64,000 nt of DNA from Tricholomella constricta (Eukaryota > Basidiomycota > Agaricomycetes > Agaricales > Lyophyllaceae), in the NCBI GenBank assembly GCA_013368375.1, contig JAACJP010000014.1, forward strand, positions 558,001 through 622,000. Reading direction: 5' to 3'. The notes under the pieces were generated by a model. It worked only from the letters and a program-made list of their open reading frames with translations. It had not been told where the DNA came from and made no database searches. Positions 32,979 to 44,401 of this stretch are shown in pieces (positions within the stretch are counted from its first letter, which is position 1; every line of letters starts with the position of its first letter). The translations under genes and the position numbers were made by a program.

Positions 32979-35806
32979 ATGGACCGTTCCGATTCACCTT
33001 CCGATTCTGAAGATGCGCTTCCAGTGCACCCTGAGATACTGGACCTTGCCATCCGTGTCTACAGGACAGTCTGGGAGCAGTTCTACCGGTGGGAGGAAGC
33101 AGAATGCACGAGCGCGATCAAAGAGTGCGAGAGGCCCATCATCATCCCATTTGAAATTGCCGCAGAATCGGTGGCGGATGAGAATACACAACACGAATTG
33201 GAATTCCATCTCGATCCTCCTTTGGCCATGGGCGATAATCAGGACATTGAATCCTTCACTGTCGAGGTTTTCGATGAAAACCAAAATTCCTTACGATATT
33301 CTACTCTCTTCTGTCCCGATGTGACACGCGAGGAGATACGTCCGTACCCCCGTTATGAATTCTGCACACCCGCATCGTACAGTTATGTTAAGGAAGCTCA
33401 CTCCGGGAACGCGCTGGAATTTTTACCCTATGCAGACGATGACACATTCGAGATTTTCAAATACCTAGGAGGATTTGATGCTTATAGCTGGCAAACAGAC
33501 TTTGCCGATCCTGACTGTAGGTGTTTCGTTCGTGCTGCCATTGCGAGTTGGAGCTAATTACTATTCAGTGGAAATGATACAGTTAGAAGTCGCGAATCGC
33601 CTTATAGTTCACGAGCACTTCTCTCAGTCCGAGGTAGACAGGCTGAGAATGCTCAGAAAATTACGCAGAAACCGAAGCTCGGGTCTTCTTTGGGATACTG
33701 CACAACGGTGAGTTCTAGGCTCTTAAACATCGTCCACGACTTGACCGAATTTTGAAGGGATCCACTTTGGTGGTGGACGCTTCCTGGAGAACCGACAATA
33801 CCTCGCGACTTTGTTTCAAAGTCACCGGATGTTTTTGTACACATCGACAAGGATATACAAAATTTCTGCCCCAAACTCAATTGCCTTCGCTCCTTTTGTG
33901 CTACACATAGTATGTCCTCCAGGCTAAAAGTTCCAGGAAATTGCTTGTGCCCATTCTTATCAATGTAGATGAGCCCTATGGTGGCCTTCATGAGGTTGAG
34001 CCGAAACTGACAAGTGCTCAGCTGAAAGCAGCTGCGGCTACTGAAGCCTGTGGAACAAGTTGCTTTCGACAAGTGTACGGTAACAACTTCCCCATGGTAA
34101 ACACATCCTCTCCAAGTACCTTCGAGCCTGACTGTATTTTTAGGCAATGGTTAAATGGGAGGATCCAAGTGATGTTGTCAAGGTAGAAGGCATACTGAAC
34201 CTCCTCCCTGACTCAAGTCCTTGCGATTTGGCCGTCATCTGCCGCAAAAAATGCAGTGAGGAACGACACTTGTAGCCACCTTTTTACAACTAGGCCTACT
34301 TAACTGACGTCACAGATATATGCATTCAGGTGCAATAAATTTCACGACGAAGATATATCATCAAGAGAGCTGGACAATCCGCCTCGCCATGTGATACCCG
34401 TGTTTCGTGAGCCCATACTATTAGAACAGTCCATGACTATCATAGAACTATCCATCCAGTCGATGATTATATGGATGAAAACGACGGCCCAAATTTTCGA
34501 ATGTATGTATTGTCCCATCACGCCCTTCAAATGTAACCCCTGCTTGATCATCTACTCGACGTCCTTAGGCTGCCTCCGTGCCATCATCGAGGCCCTTGCG
34601 ACATGGTGCTATGTCCCTGCCATAGAAATAAACAGCATTGCCAACGGAGCTGCCGTTGCGAGCTTGACTGTACGCATGGTTCCTCCCCAGCTGACCAGTA
34701 ATCAACGCTGAATGAAAACAGGCGCTATACGTTGGCGGGGCTGCAATTGCCGTCATACTCGAAAGAATGGCAACCCATGCGAATCACGCGATACGTGTCC
34801 CTGCCGCAGGGCAGGCAGGGAGTGCGAGCCCGATGTGTGCATAAAATGCGACGCACGGTGAGAATTAGACCACTTTTTACTCATACCGGCGCACTTGATC
34901 TGAAGACGTCTATTGTATCGTAGAGGTATAACTATCCTTGCTGTACAATTCAACGTTGCTGACATATTGAATCCGACTTGTAGGGAAGCACCACAAGAAG
35001 AAATGTAAAAACGTTAACCTGCAACGCGGAAAGTTTCCGGTGCGGTTAATTATTTCCATACTATTCATCCAATTAATGCATTCAAATGGATTTTGCTTTC
35101 AGATGATCATAGTGAGGCATGGATCCTATGGTCTAGGCGCATTTGCGAGTCGTAAGATACCAGAAAACACTATCATAGGAGGTGAGTTTACTACATTCCG
35201 AACGATTGCGCTATAACCTCAATCTGGCCGCCTGATCAGAATATGTCGGAGAATTATTGCAGAGCAGTTATGTGAACCATTCCAGCTTGTAAGCTCAAAT
35301 CTATCACTTGCGTTTCATCTCACTGTCAATTGACGACGGGTCAGCTCCCTTATCCACGATCATACAAGCTTGAATTATATGTTTGACTTGAACAAGATCG
35401 AAATATTAGATGCGGCGAAGCTGGGTAACGAGACGCGATATCTGAATGACTCCAAGGATATGCCAGACAACAATAACTGCGAAGCTAAAGGTGGTCATTC
35501 CAACTACCTGCCTGCCAAATGTCACCATGCCATAGTAACTGACCAATCTTACGTTGTACAGTACTTTTGATCGACGGAGACCATCGCATCTGTCTTCGCA
35601 CGAGTAAGCTCAAGCTTGACCGCCAAACTCAACTCGCCTTGCCTGATACTTAGTCTATTCCAGCCAAAACTGTCCAAAGCGGCCAGGAGCTTCTTCTTAG
35701 CTATGGAGAGACATATTGGAAGGCAGGTGGTGGCTCCAGACCTGACTCGCCCCTCGATGAAGGCTCGGATGTCCAAGATACGGAGTTGGCACTGTACGCC
35801 GATTGA
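32979..35806 (+). CDS. EZH2: EZH2-type (E(z)/KMT6) histone H3K27 methyltransferase, possibly damaged
   Basis: About 15 exons, near 650 aa. A pre-SET CXC domain is clear: PPCHHRGPCD, PCHRNKQHCQRSCRC, RWRGCNCRH, CESRDTCPCRRAGRECEPD. The SET domain follows: GSYGLGAFASRKIPE, IIGEYVGEL, NYMFDLN, GDHRI, LLLSYGE. This order is that of the PRC2 catalytic subunit. Oddities: the conserved NHS motif reads NDS (RYLNDS). The junction 34255/34316 misses frame by one base unless a later acceptor (about 34369) is used. Joining 34857 to 34984 needs a 2-nt microexon (34924-34925). Other exons close well: 32979-33516, 33569-33707, 33758-33909, 33969-34096, 34144-34255, 34460-34502, 34569-34669, 34722-34857, 35103-35181, 35240-35288, 35345-35490, 35562-35603, 35664-35806. 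Confidence 0.85.
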
Positions 35807-36222
35807 AACGACAGGCAGGACCCGGGGACCAGTGCTCTGGGGGGCTGGTGTTCTTGTTATCGTCTCCGATCTCCAATAGGAAATCCTGACTCGGAGAAAT
35901 TCATTAATACTTCGATATATGTACTATTCTGGCTGCCAACGTTGAGATATGTCACGAACATAGCGAGCGCCTATTTTTTGGTCTTATTTTATTTTTCTTG
36001 ACATGGGTGTCCAAGGCTACAGTCTGTCTGGCAGAACAGCCCATGAGAAAAAAGCGTGTGTATTCCGGTTCGCTCCTCCTCCTAAGTCCGGAGACAAGAT
36101 GCCGCGGAAATTGATACATTGTTGTCGTGTCCGATGTGTCTAGAGAGAGAGTCGCATGGTATAGGGGGTAGGGCATCGACTACGAACTGGAGAAATGTTT
36201 TACAGAGAAAGTACAGAGTATT
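35807..36222. other. Intergenic region between converging genes
   Basis: Holds the 3' UTRs of the EZH2-like gene and the leftward membrane protein gene. Nothing else was seen. Confidence 0.5.
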
Positions 36223-37488
36223 TTACAACGCCGGGTGTTTCCCTGGATATGAGTGACGGTACTTGCTTCTCGGGAGCGAAGACTCGGAACTGGCCGGGAC
36301 ATCGTGCAGAGGGATGCTGTGTGTTGAGGAAACTTGCCAGTCCAGAACACCGCTAGTAGCCGCCATCGCCAGGTCCTTCGACCACGCCCGGTCCTGTGCC
36401 ATGCGGAGCACGATCAACATTCGCGTGATTGCCTGACGAGATGGTTGGTCGTTCAGCAGAGTAAAAATGTGAAGGATGAGTAGGGTACTTACCAGGACGT
36501 GGGTGTATGGAAAGAGGAACGTTCCTTCAGTGTCGCTGTTGCGGGACATGAGGATAACGTAGACCAAACTCCAGATTGAGAAGAAAGCGCCTGATTCGAC
36601 GATGATTGTGGTGAATCCAGTGTAAAAGCTTGCGTGGAGCCTGCCCATGACCGTCTCCACCTTTTGTCGCATCATGCAAAGCCGTATAGTTATCGCGCAG
36701 GTAACGAAGAGGTTGAGTGCAACGCATAGAGCGTAGAAGACAGTGGCGTATATGGGTGACTTGATCGCCCACCAGGTATGCAGGGGTCTCGTTTGTGATA
36801 GAAGGAGCGGGATGGACATTGCTTTCGTGAACAGTTTGGCTCTGCAGTAAGAAGCAGGAAGCGAGGAAAGACGCACAAATTCTCGCAAAGTATACGAGGG
36901 CAGGGAGGGTGACAATCAGCCAATTAGAGTTCCATATCACGAATAACCGATACAGCTGAGGCCGGTGGCAATGATCAATAGTGTGTGTGCAGCAGGTTGA
37001 AAGCAGCAAACCATCAGAATGTCCCCGATCCATGGCACCAAAGTGATGCTGAGCAAGGAGGTAAGAACATGAACAAGGATCGAAAGTACAGGTGTGAACG
37101 GACCTGACTTGACTCATGACATGGATCTGGTTCGTCAAGTGATCGATATAAAACCCAACGGGCCCCCCTTCGTATGTGCGGTTCTCAATGAATATCGTTT
37201 CCGCAAACTTCAACATGCCTCCAATAGCGATTGTGGCAAATAGAAAGAGCAGAGTCGAGTAACCAACGATGGCCCAGTACATTTTTCCACGTTTTGGCCG
37301 CGAGAGCAGAACCTGCGTGAGCTGGGCGTAGAGCATCACCAGAGCGCCTGCGCACCGAAGCAAAATCATAAGCACCAGGCGACAAGTTAGAACTGAAGAG
37401 GCGTACCGTAGGCCAACGATGCTACTATGGTTCCATTGAAAACAGAGCGTTCCCTTGTGAGGTTGGGAGGTGTGGACAAATCCGCCAT
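36223..37488 (-). CDS. Seven-helix membrane protein of an agaricomycete-expanded family
   Basis: Six exons (37488-37407, 37347-37104, 37048-37012, 36955-36877, 36839-36493, 36432-36223) close to 332 aa. Hydrophobic segments: VASLAYGALVMLYAQL, AIVGYSTLLFLFATIAIGG, ITLVPWIGDILMLYRLFVIW, WLIVTLPALVYFA, IYATVFYALCVALNLFVTC, FTTIIVESGAFFSIWSLVYV and a weaker last one. The WIGDILMLYRLFVIW segment resembles a family of basidiomycete transmembrane proteins with a WMxDxLLxYR motif. Their function is unknown; a receptor-like role is only a guess. Intron 36433-36492 is exactly 60 nt and stop-free in frame, so its retention would add 20 residues. The acceptor of exon 5 is one of two options. Confidence 0.75.
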
Positions 37489-38499
37489 AGGGAAGCAATG
37501 GGCGTCGAAGGCCAGGCGGACATACCTGTCAGGAGACGCTTATATGTCTCGATATATATATCCTCCGTACGCTCATGGAGCATTTGGCGTGATGGATCGA
37601 ACGATCAAAGTCGGTAGTAGCGATAATCATTGGAACCCTGACTTGCAGCAACAAATTTCCCAGACCTTGCCTGTGGGCATTATTAGCCCTTGTGAAATCC
37701 CTGTCAGTGTTCGGATTTACTTTCGACGCTCGTTAGATGGCGACTTACCTGCCATTGCTGCGAATAACTGTGGAGCTATCGGAGGTATATCTGTGACGGT
37801 AAGCCAAACCCTGAATTAGCCGACTCCGAGGAAGTCGTCCTTGTCGATCATGACGGCCCATCCAGGGGCCTATAGCTATGTCATGGGTTCACCGACAAAA
37901 GTAGGTCAAAGCTGCTTGGACAACGATCATAAGTAACCCCTTTCGTAGTTGGTAAATTTTGTGATGGAATGTACATACAGAGAAAATGCCGAGGGCTATT
38001 CAAAGCGTATTGCTTACCGCCCCTCAAAGGCCAATATACTTTAAATATAATCTCGAGTCCTTGGTCTTGTTAATTTGGAAAGTGTGTTTCAGGGATGAAA
38101 TCAAGGGGGGTCATTGACTTGACCGTGACGAGGCAGCCGTTGCCAGACGTTCATGCACCATGTTTGGTGTGAGAAATTCCGGACCGGTCCAACACGGCGG
38201 ACGCATGTCCGCGATATACCCTGTGAACAAACAGGATGCCCGAGGTGCCTGCGGGTAGACAGCGAAGATACCACTCATCGAATTCTCTCATCAACAGACT
38301 TCACAGTGTGGATCGCGGAAGGATAAAATATATAGTTACATCTGCGTGTGGGATGAAATAGGCGGCATGCCTTGTCGTCGAGATGGGGATATGAAGTTTG
38401 AACAGCGCTCGACAGCCGGTGCGCAAGCGTTGGTTGTACAGTACATCAACGACACAATGCAAAAGATTCAACGTACATCGTGGCATGCTATTATCAAAG
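37489..38499. other. Intergenic region of 1 kb
   Basis: Between the 5' end of the membrane protein gene and the 3' end of EXO70. The 37427-37819 plus-strand ORF overlaps the first exon of the membrane protein and shows no family resemblance. AT-rich patches but no repeat was recognised. Confidence 0.45.
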
Positions 38500-40862
38500 C
38501 TATCGATATATGCTTTTCAGCTGGGTCTCAACTGCGTCCGTGGACATCTTGATGTCTAAAAATAAACCCGTCAACCGTCAAAAAAGCGAGCGCCAGCACA
38601 AGTAAAGGCAACGTACACTTCTGAGGATCTGACACAACAAACAATCACCGTAAGCGTACGCACACACCGCGGACCCCAAATACAATGACTCACTCTTGCT
38701 AAACTCCTTATCACGGTGCTTCTGCGAAAACCGCTGCAGCGAGGGAATCACAAGCTTGACCACCTCCTCCCCAATCGTCTCCCTCCCATCCGCATCGTCT
38801 TCCATCACCTTTGCCAACTTATGCCGCTCCATAACCTCCTCCAGCAAGTCAAAGAACCGCGTAAACTTCTCCTTCGTGGCAGCCTTGTTGATCTTTTCCT
38901 TCGGGTCGTCCGTTAGCGCCTGCATGAGCGGCGAGAAGTTGGAGTCAAAGTACGCCGCTTTTGCCGTGCGGAAGTTGGAGTTCAAATAATCCTGCGCGCT
39001 TTTGGGGAGCAGGGCTGGTAGAGCGGGGAAGATCGGCTCGAGAATGATATGGTGCCGGAGGTAGGAGATATTGTTCAGCAGGAAAATGGAAGCGATTGCG
39101 GGACGCCGTGATGAGCGCGATAGGGTGTTGAGACTGCTGACGGTGGTTACGACAACGTCATCTAATCAGCCATTAGCGTCGTTGGGAGGGTTGATGGTAG
39201 GCTGTTCTCACAAATAAAGTGCTCCAGCACCACGGACTCGTCGCTTTCGCCAGCTTTGGCCGATTTCCCGACCTGCACGCCTTCTCCCATCTTCCAATTC
39301 CCATCGCCAAGGGTCAGCAGGGCCGAGCCAACGGCAGTTTCGACCTGAGGCAACCTTTCCATGTATTTCACCATCTAACCCCAGGGTGAGACGACATAAG
39401 TATGTAAGATTGAAGGACTGACCGAGATCGCAAAGTCTGCGAGACCCGTAGTGATGAGTTCACCACCCTTACCCAACGCACCAAGCTTCAAGTCAGCCAA
39501 GAACTCTGGGAAGCTTCTTAAGCAGACAGCGCGAAGCGTATGCAGTCCGTCCTTGAGCTCGTTGGTGTCTCGTCGAGTTTCGGTGCCGCGCCGTGACAGC
39601 AAGTCGTCCCACTGCGGTTGGAGCGAGAGCAGCGATTCGTACGCGGAGAGTGCGAGGAACGTATATTTCGGGAGGGACTTTTTGATCAGGTTGACGAGCG
39701 ATGTGAGGGTGTTGCTGAACAGCTTTAGTATGGGCGTGAGCAACGTGCTGTATGAGGACCCCAGCATCGTAGCGCTCGCGATGGGCGTCAATTGCGTGAG
39801 CAGCTGGTACTCATCCTAGTTCCGAGCCTTAAATCAAACGTAAAATTGCGGTGCAAGATGAGCCGTTACTAACCTCGCAGACAATGAACATGACTTCTAC
39901 CCATTTGCCAAATTCTTTGCCTGCAGCAATGGGGTCGATGGTGTCCGCCCGGTCGACAACGCGCTTCCCTTGGGCCTCAAGGCACTTCTGTGTCCAGACC
40001 CCTCGCATGTCAGCGTATCCTCGCTGTGCATCTTTGAGTGTCGTAAGAATTGTTTGGGCGGCAGGGTGAGAGGGGTGTGTCGATGGCAGCGGGAATGTTC
40101 GTAGAAAGGCTATGAGTTGCCGCAGGGTGGCGAGAACACTGGAGGGGAAGGGTGACATCGTCCATTCTGCGCCGGGAGGCGGCGTCGAGCCCGAGGAGAC
40201 CTCCGCAACGAGCTTGGTGTAGAGTTGGGTCAATTTCTTGGCCCCGGTTTCTATGAGACGCGCCTGGGGAGTGAAAGTTAGCCCGGGTTGGTTGAAGTGG
40301 CTAAAAGCGCACCGTTTGCGCAGTATCTTGGTCGGAGGACTTGAAGGCGATGCTGGCGTTAAGACGTTCCAGCGCCTCGCGATATGTTTCCAGCTGTCCA
40401 GTTTGCGGCCTTTCTGCGTGTTAGGCTCCATCCAAAGAAAGGGTCATCGTAACTCACCCTCTCAGAATCAAAGCCTCCTCTTCTTCTATTCCAACATGAT
40501 TACTGCCCATCTCATCGATCTTTAGCAATGTTTTGTCGATGTCTGTTGACGTCAGATCGAGCAAGACATAGTCGCGCGGCAAAACGTACTCGAAGCCCGT
40601 CTTTTCAGGACCTGAGTCGATGTATAGAGTGGTAATATAGACTTCTCGAGCTTGGCTAGTCGCGTATCGAAGCTGTCAAGTATGGCTGGTCAGGTAAGTA
40701 CGTAAACTCGTCGGGCTGGCTACGAGACGTACAGATCATACGCTGCGATATCTGACGTGTCTTGTTGAGGTTCTGCTCTAACTGATCCTTCGCTTGAGTT
40801 CGCTGCGAAGACATGTGTGTCAATCGACGTACCAGCTCGATTTCTGCCGTCTCGTCGTCCAT
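38500..40862 (-). CDS. EXO70: Exocyst complex subunit Exo70
   Basis: Ten exons (40862-40729, 40672-40590, 40542-40458, 40409-40313, 40263-39874, 39815-39423, 39374-39212, 39161-38694, 38628-38617, 38555-38500) close to 626 aa. The N-terminal helix has LEQNLNKTRQISQRM, FDTRLAKLEKSILPLY and NIDKTLLKIDEM. The middle has ARLIETGAKKLTQLY. The C-terminus carries the family signature RFSQKHRDKEFSKNPQKYIK, split by a 12-nt microexon encoding the NPQK part. Exo70 binds PI(4,5)P2 and Rho GTPases to tether secretory vesicles at the plasma membrane. The first donor (AC|GTCTCG) is weak but closes the frame. Confidence 0.93.
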
Positions 40863-41642
40863 CGTGGTATGATTCGTCCAAAATAACGTGTAATCCTGAT
40901 TTCAATGAATTGAGGGTCTTTTGTGAGCTGCAATATGGACAACCAGCGATCCTGTCCTCACCTTTGCCGTCAGTGCTTGCTGTACTTGAGTAGGGAAGTG
41001 AAAGTTGTGGCGTTACAGCGCGTTACTCGGCGGGCGTGACGAGATTTGGATTTGGCTAACGTAGTACATGTGTCAAGCAATCTCAGGTAAATAAATATAC
41101 CGCGTCGAAGAAAATATAACGACCATACGATGGGTTCAGATTTGAAAAGGTTGAATAGAAGTATTTAAAAAAATTGAAATCTGGCGAAGAGTAATTTAAC
41201 AATAAGCGAGGAACCTGAAAAGTACTAAAACACCCAAATCCGAGCAACGAGACTGATACGAAATCGCATCAGGCAGGAAATAGAAAGTTAAAGGCGTGCA
41301 ATATTAGGGCTTGCGTGAGGTTACGCGACAGCGTAAGCTTCAGGTAGAACTGGTAGTACATAGTGTAGCCCAGACGCCAACTCCGGCGGTTATGCGAGAT
41401 GATACATACGTGCTCAAATTTGTGAAATTGGTGGTAGGAATCCGGATAGTGTGCCCGTAGGAAAAACTCTCTTGGACCTGGACCACGTGGCACCCCTACT
41501 AGGACCCCGGAAAAACGCCTACCCAGCTCAACTGCCGCCCAGCTCTGCATAGACAGACGCTGCTAGACATACTTTACACATAACTATACCACTATCTAAG
41601 GCCGTCTAAGAGAGTTTAAACCATTCCCCCCCCCCTGAACCT
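40863..41642. other. Spacer containing the undefined 5' end of the LINE
   Basis: From the EXO70 start to LINE ORF1. The EXO70 promoter must be here, and probably the LINE 5' UTR. The LINE has no recognisable 5' boundary: no inverted repeat, and no target duplication partner because its 3' end is not in the window. A C9 run sits just before the ORF1 ATG. Confidence 0.4.
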
Positions 41643-43430
41643 ATGTCGTTCATGAAACCGGCCCCAAAGGCCCCACCAATCACCCGATCAAAGGCGGGCC
41701 CACCGAACACGAAGACTGACCCGAAGCAGACCACGCTTGATAAGACGCTAAGAAAGATGAAGCCTGGCCAGAAACCGGCGACGCTACATGCCGCACGGTG
41801 GTCTGACCAAACGGAAGAGAATGAGAGCGAAATAGAGGACGACGCGGAAGAGAGTGACATCGAGCTAAGTGAAGGTCATTTGCGCTCTCTCGGGCTGATA
41901 CGTCCGCACGAGAGCCCAACAGCAGCGATCCTATCGAGGGCACTGAACGTCGTAGCGAACTACGCAGGAATCGTCGACCACCCGGAAGGACGCGACATCA
42001 TCCTCGCCTGCGCTCAGCTGGTAACCACCCTTGGGACCTCAGATATAGCCGACACAGTCTCGCGTGAAGTTGCCGCACAAGTCGATCGCACATCCCGGGA
42101 AATCAAGGCTCTTCTGGAGACGACGCGGAAGGAACTCAAAGAAGACATCGTGAAGGCTACAGCACGAGTGACGGAACAAGCACAGCAGGCCAACGACGTC
42201 ATACAAGAATCTGCCAGGACGATGGAACGAACAGTCACATCGTACCGAGACGCCCTCACCAGCAAATCAAACGGAAGCCAGGTCCCCTTCACGACAAACG
42301 GCAACATCGATCCGAGGACCAGAGCCAGGGAAGCCGTACGTATTCGACAGGTGTTGGTGGACTTCGACGGGACCACCGACGAAAGCCTAAGGGACGCCAG
42401 CCCAGCTCAACTCGTCAGCAAAGCCAACGCCGCATTACGAGCAGCCGACCCAACAACCAAGAACGAAATCTGTGCCGTCAAGCGGCTCACTAACGGCGGC
42501 GTCCTCTTGGAGGCCAACGACGAAACAGCCGCGAAATGGATTAAAGACAACGCTGACTTGTTCACAGACGCCCTTGGCCAGGGAGCGAAAGTTCAGCGAC
42601 GCACCTTCAGCATGATAGCAAGATTCGTTTCAGTGGACTTCGACCCGGCATCCGTTATGCAATACATGACGCTCCTGGAAAGGAACCGCATCCCCGAGGA
42701 GGCCATCGCGTCGGTAAGATGGATCAAGCCGATAGAACGTCGATCCCCCGGTCAGAAATCCGCCCACATGTCGATCAAGTTGTACGATCAACGGATAGCA
42801 AATGACCTTGCCGTAAGGGGACTTTACATTTTAGGTGAATGAATCAGCGTCGAGAAGGACCGAAAGGAACCCATCCGTTGCTTCAAGTGCCACGACTGGG
42901 ACCATATAGCCGCCACCTGCGTGAAAAGCCGGAGCTTCTGCGGACGATGCGGGGCCACGGAGCACGCCACTCACGAATGCACCAGCCGCGACCTTTACTG
43001 CACACCATGTGGACGGAAGGGACACGTCAGCGGCGACCGAAGACACTGCCCGGCTTTCAAGGCAAAGAGGGACGAGATGAACGCCAGACTGCCAGAGAAT
43101 TCTATGCCTTACTTCCCCACAGAAGAGCCCTGGACCCGCTCGATCATACCAAGGCCTCAACAGACGTCGAACATGAACTACGCGCCGCAGATCAAAATAC
43201 ATCAGCCGTCCAACCAACGACAGAGGAATCGAACGGGTCGTGAACCCCCGGTAAGCCGAGAGGGAAGTGTGGACCCCTCGACCGGCCGCTTCTCGCCATC
43301 GCCGACACCCCCTACCCGGGAGAACAGCCTCGCCCCGCCTGCCACGGGACCTAACGCAACGCAGCGCACTGACCGGGTACCAGCGATCGAGCCGCACTAT
43401 CGAGGGAGCGTACCCCCAGGCGCCAAATGA
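41643..43430 (+). pseudogene. LINE ORF1, nucleic-acid-binding protein with a premature TGA
   Basis: The frame from 41643 runs to TGA at 42840-42842, and the same frame continues as ISVEKDRKEPI into three zinc knuckles: CFKCHDWDHIAATC, CGRCGATEHATHEC, and a longer third CTPCGRKGHVSGDRRHC. It then runs on to a Pro/Arg-rich end at 43430. The N-terminal part is acidic, then has a long helical region and an RRM-like middle. The internal TGA is best explained as a CGA-to-TGA transition. Full length would be 595 residues. The final stop overlaps the ORF2 start as ATGA, suggesting termination-reinitiation. Confidence 0.85.
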
Positions 43431-44401
43431 TGGAACAAGACCCCACACCGCGACGATTGAGAATATTACAACAAAACCTGGCAAAGTCAAGAACGGCACA
43501 GTACAATCTACTCAACTCGCGAGCACTGGCGAAGGACTGGGATGTTATCATCATACAAGAACCCTACATGGACGCGACACGACAGACGCGGGCGTCCAAA
43601 GCGTCGCGAGTACTTTACCCAACGTCCCACCTAACTGACGAGGATTCAGCTATCAGATCCGTTATGCTAGTCAATACGGCACTGGATACTAATACCTGGG
43701 AACAGATAACGTTCCCTGGCAACAACGACATAACAGCACTACAGATCAGGGGTGCCTTCGGCCGCATATCCCTATTTAATATCTACAACGACTGCACCCA
43801 CTCCAGAAACCTCGGAGCACTCGACGACTTCTTACAGTTGAACAAGCGACGAATATGCGAACGCGAAAACGATTACATGATCTGGGCCGGAGACTTCAAC
43901 CGACACGACCCGCTGTGGGACGAAGCCCGGAATCACCACCTCTTCACGGCGCAAGCTGCCAGGGATGCCCAGATACTAATTAATATGTTAGCAGACTTCG
44001 ACATGGTGATGACACTGCCCCGGGGAATTCCAACACTCCAGGCCCGACGTACAAAGAACTGGACGAGACCCGACAACGTCTTCTGTAGCGACAACCTCGG
44101 AGACCACAACATCCGGTGCGAGACCGTCCCAGCCTTACAAGGGCCATGTACTGACCACCTCCCCATCGCATCGGTCTTCGACATCCCGCTGACCAAAAAA
44201 CTGCCCGAACCGACGAGGAATTTCCGGATGACGGACTGGAACGACTTCAACAACGAACTGCAATCTAGGATCGACGACCCAGCCTACCCAGACCCCGGGC
44301 CGATAACCACCAACGAGGAGTTTCAACGCCAAGTGACCATATTAACGAAAGCCCTACAGGAAACGGTGGGTAAGGTAGTACCGATGACAAAACCGTCGCC
44401 C
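43427..44401 (+). pseudogene. LINE ORF2, 5' part: endonuclease domain
   Basis: 325 codons up to the KDZ insertion. The apurinic/apyrimidinic-type endonuclease motifs are present: LRILQQNLAKSR (Asn), VIIIQEPYMD (Glu), MIWAGDFNRHDPLW (Asp, Asn) and CTDHLPIASVFDI (Asp, His). This nuclease would nick target DNA for target-primed reverse transcription. The last complete codons (TKPSP) continue at 58495 with YTRRWWN in the same frame, showing the KDZ insertion is clean. Confidence 0.9.

Noticed and set aside
35370..35570. Separate 66-codon ORF
   Set aside because: It is the SET-domain exon of the EZH2-like gene read through the following intron.
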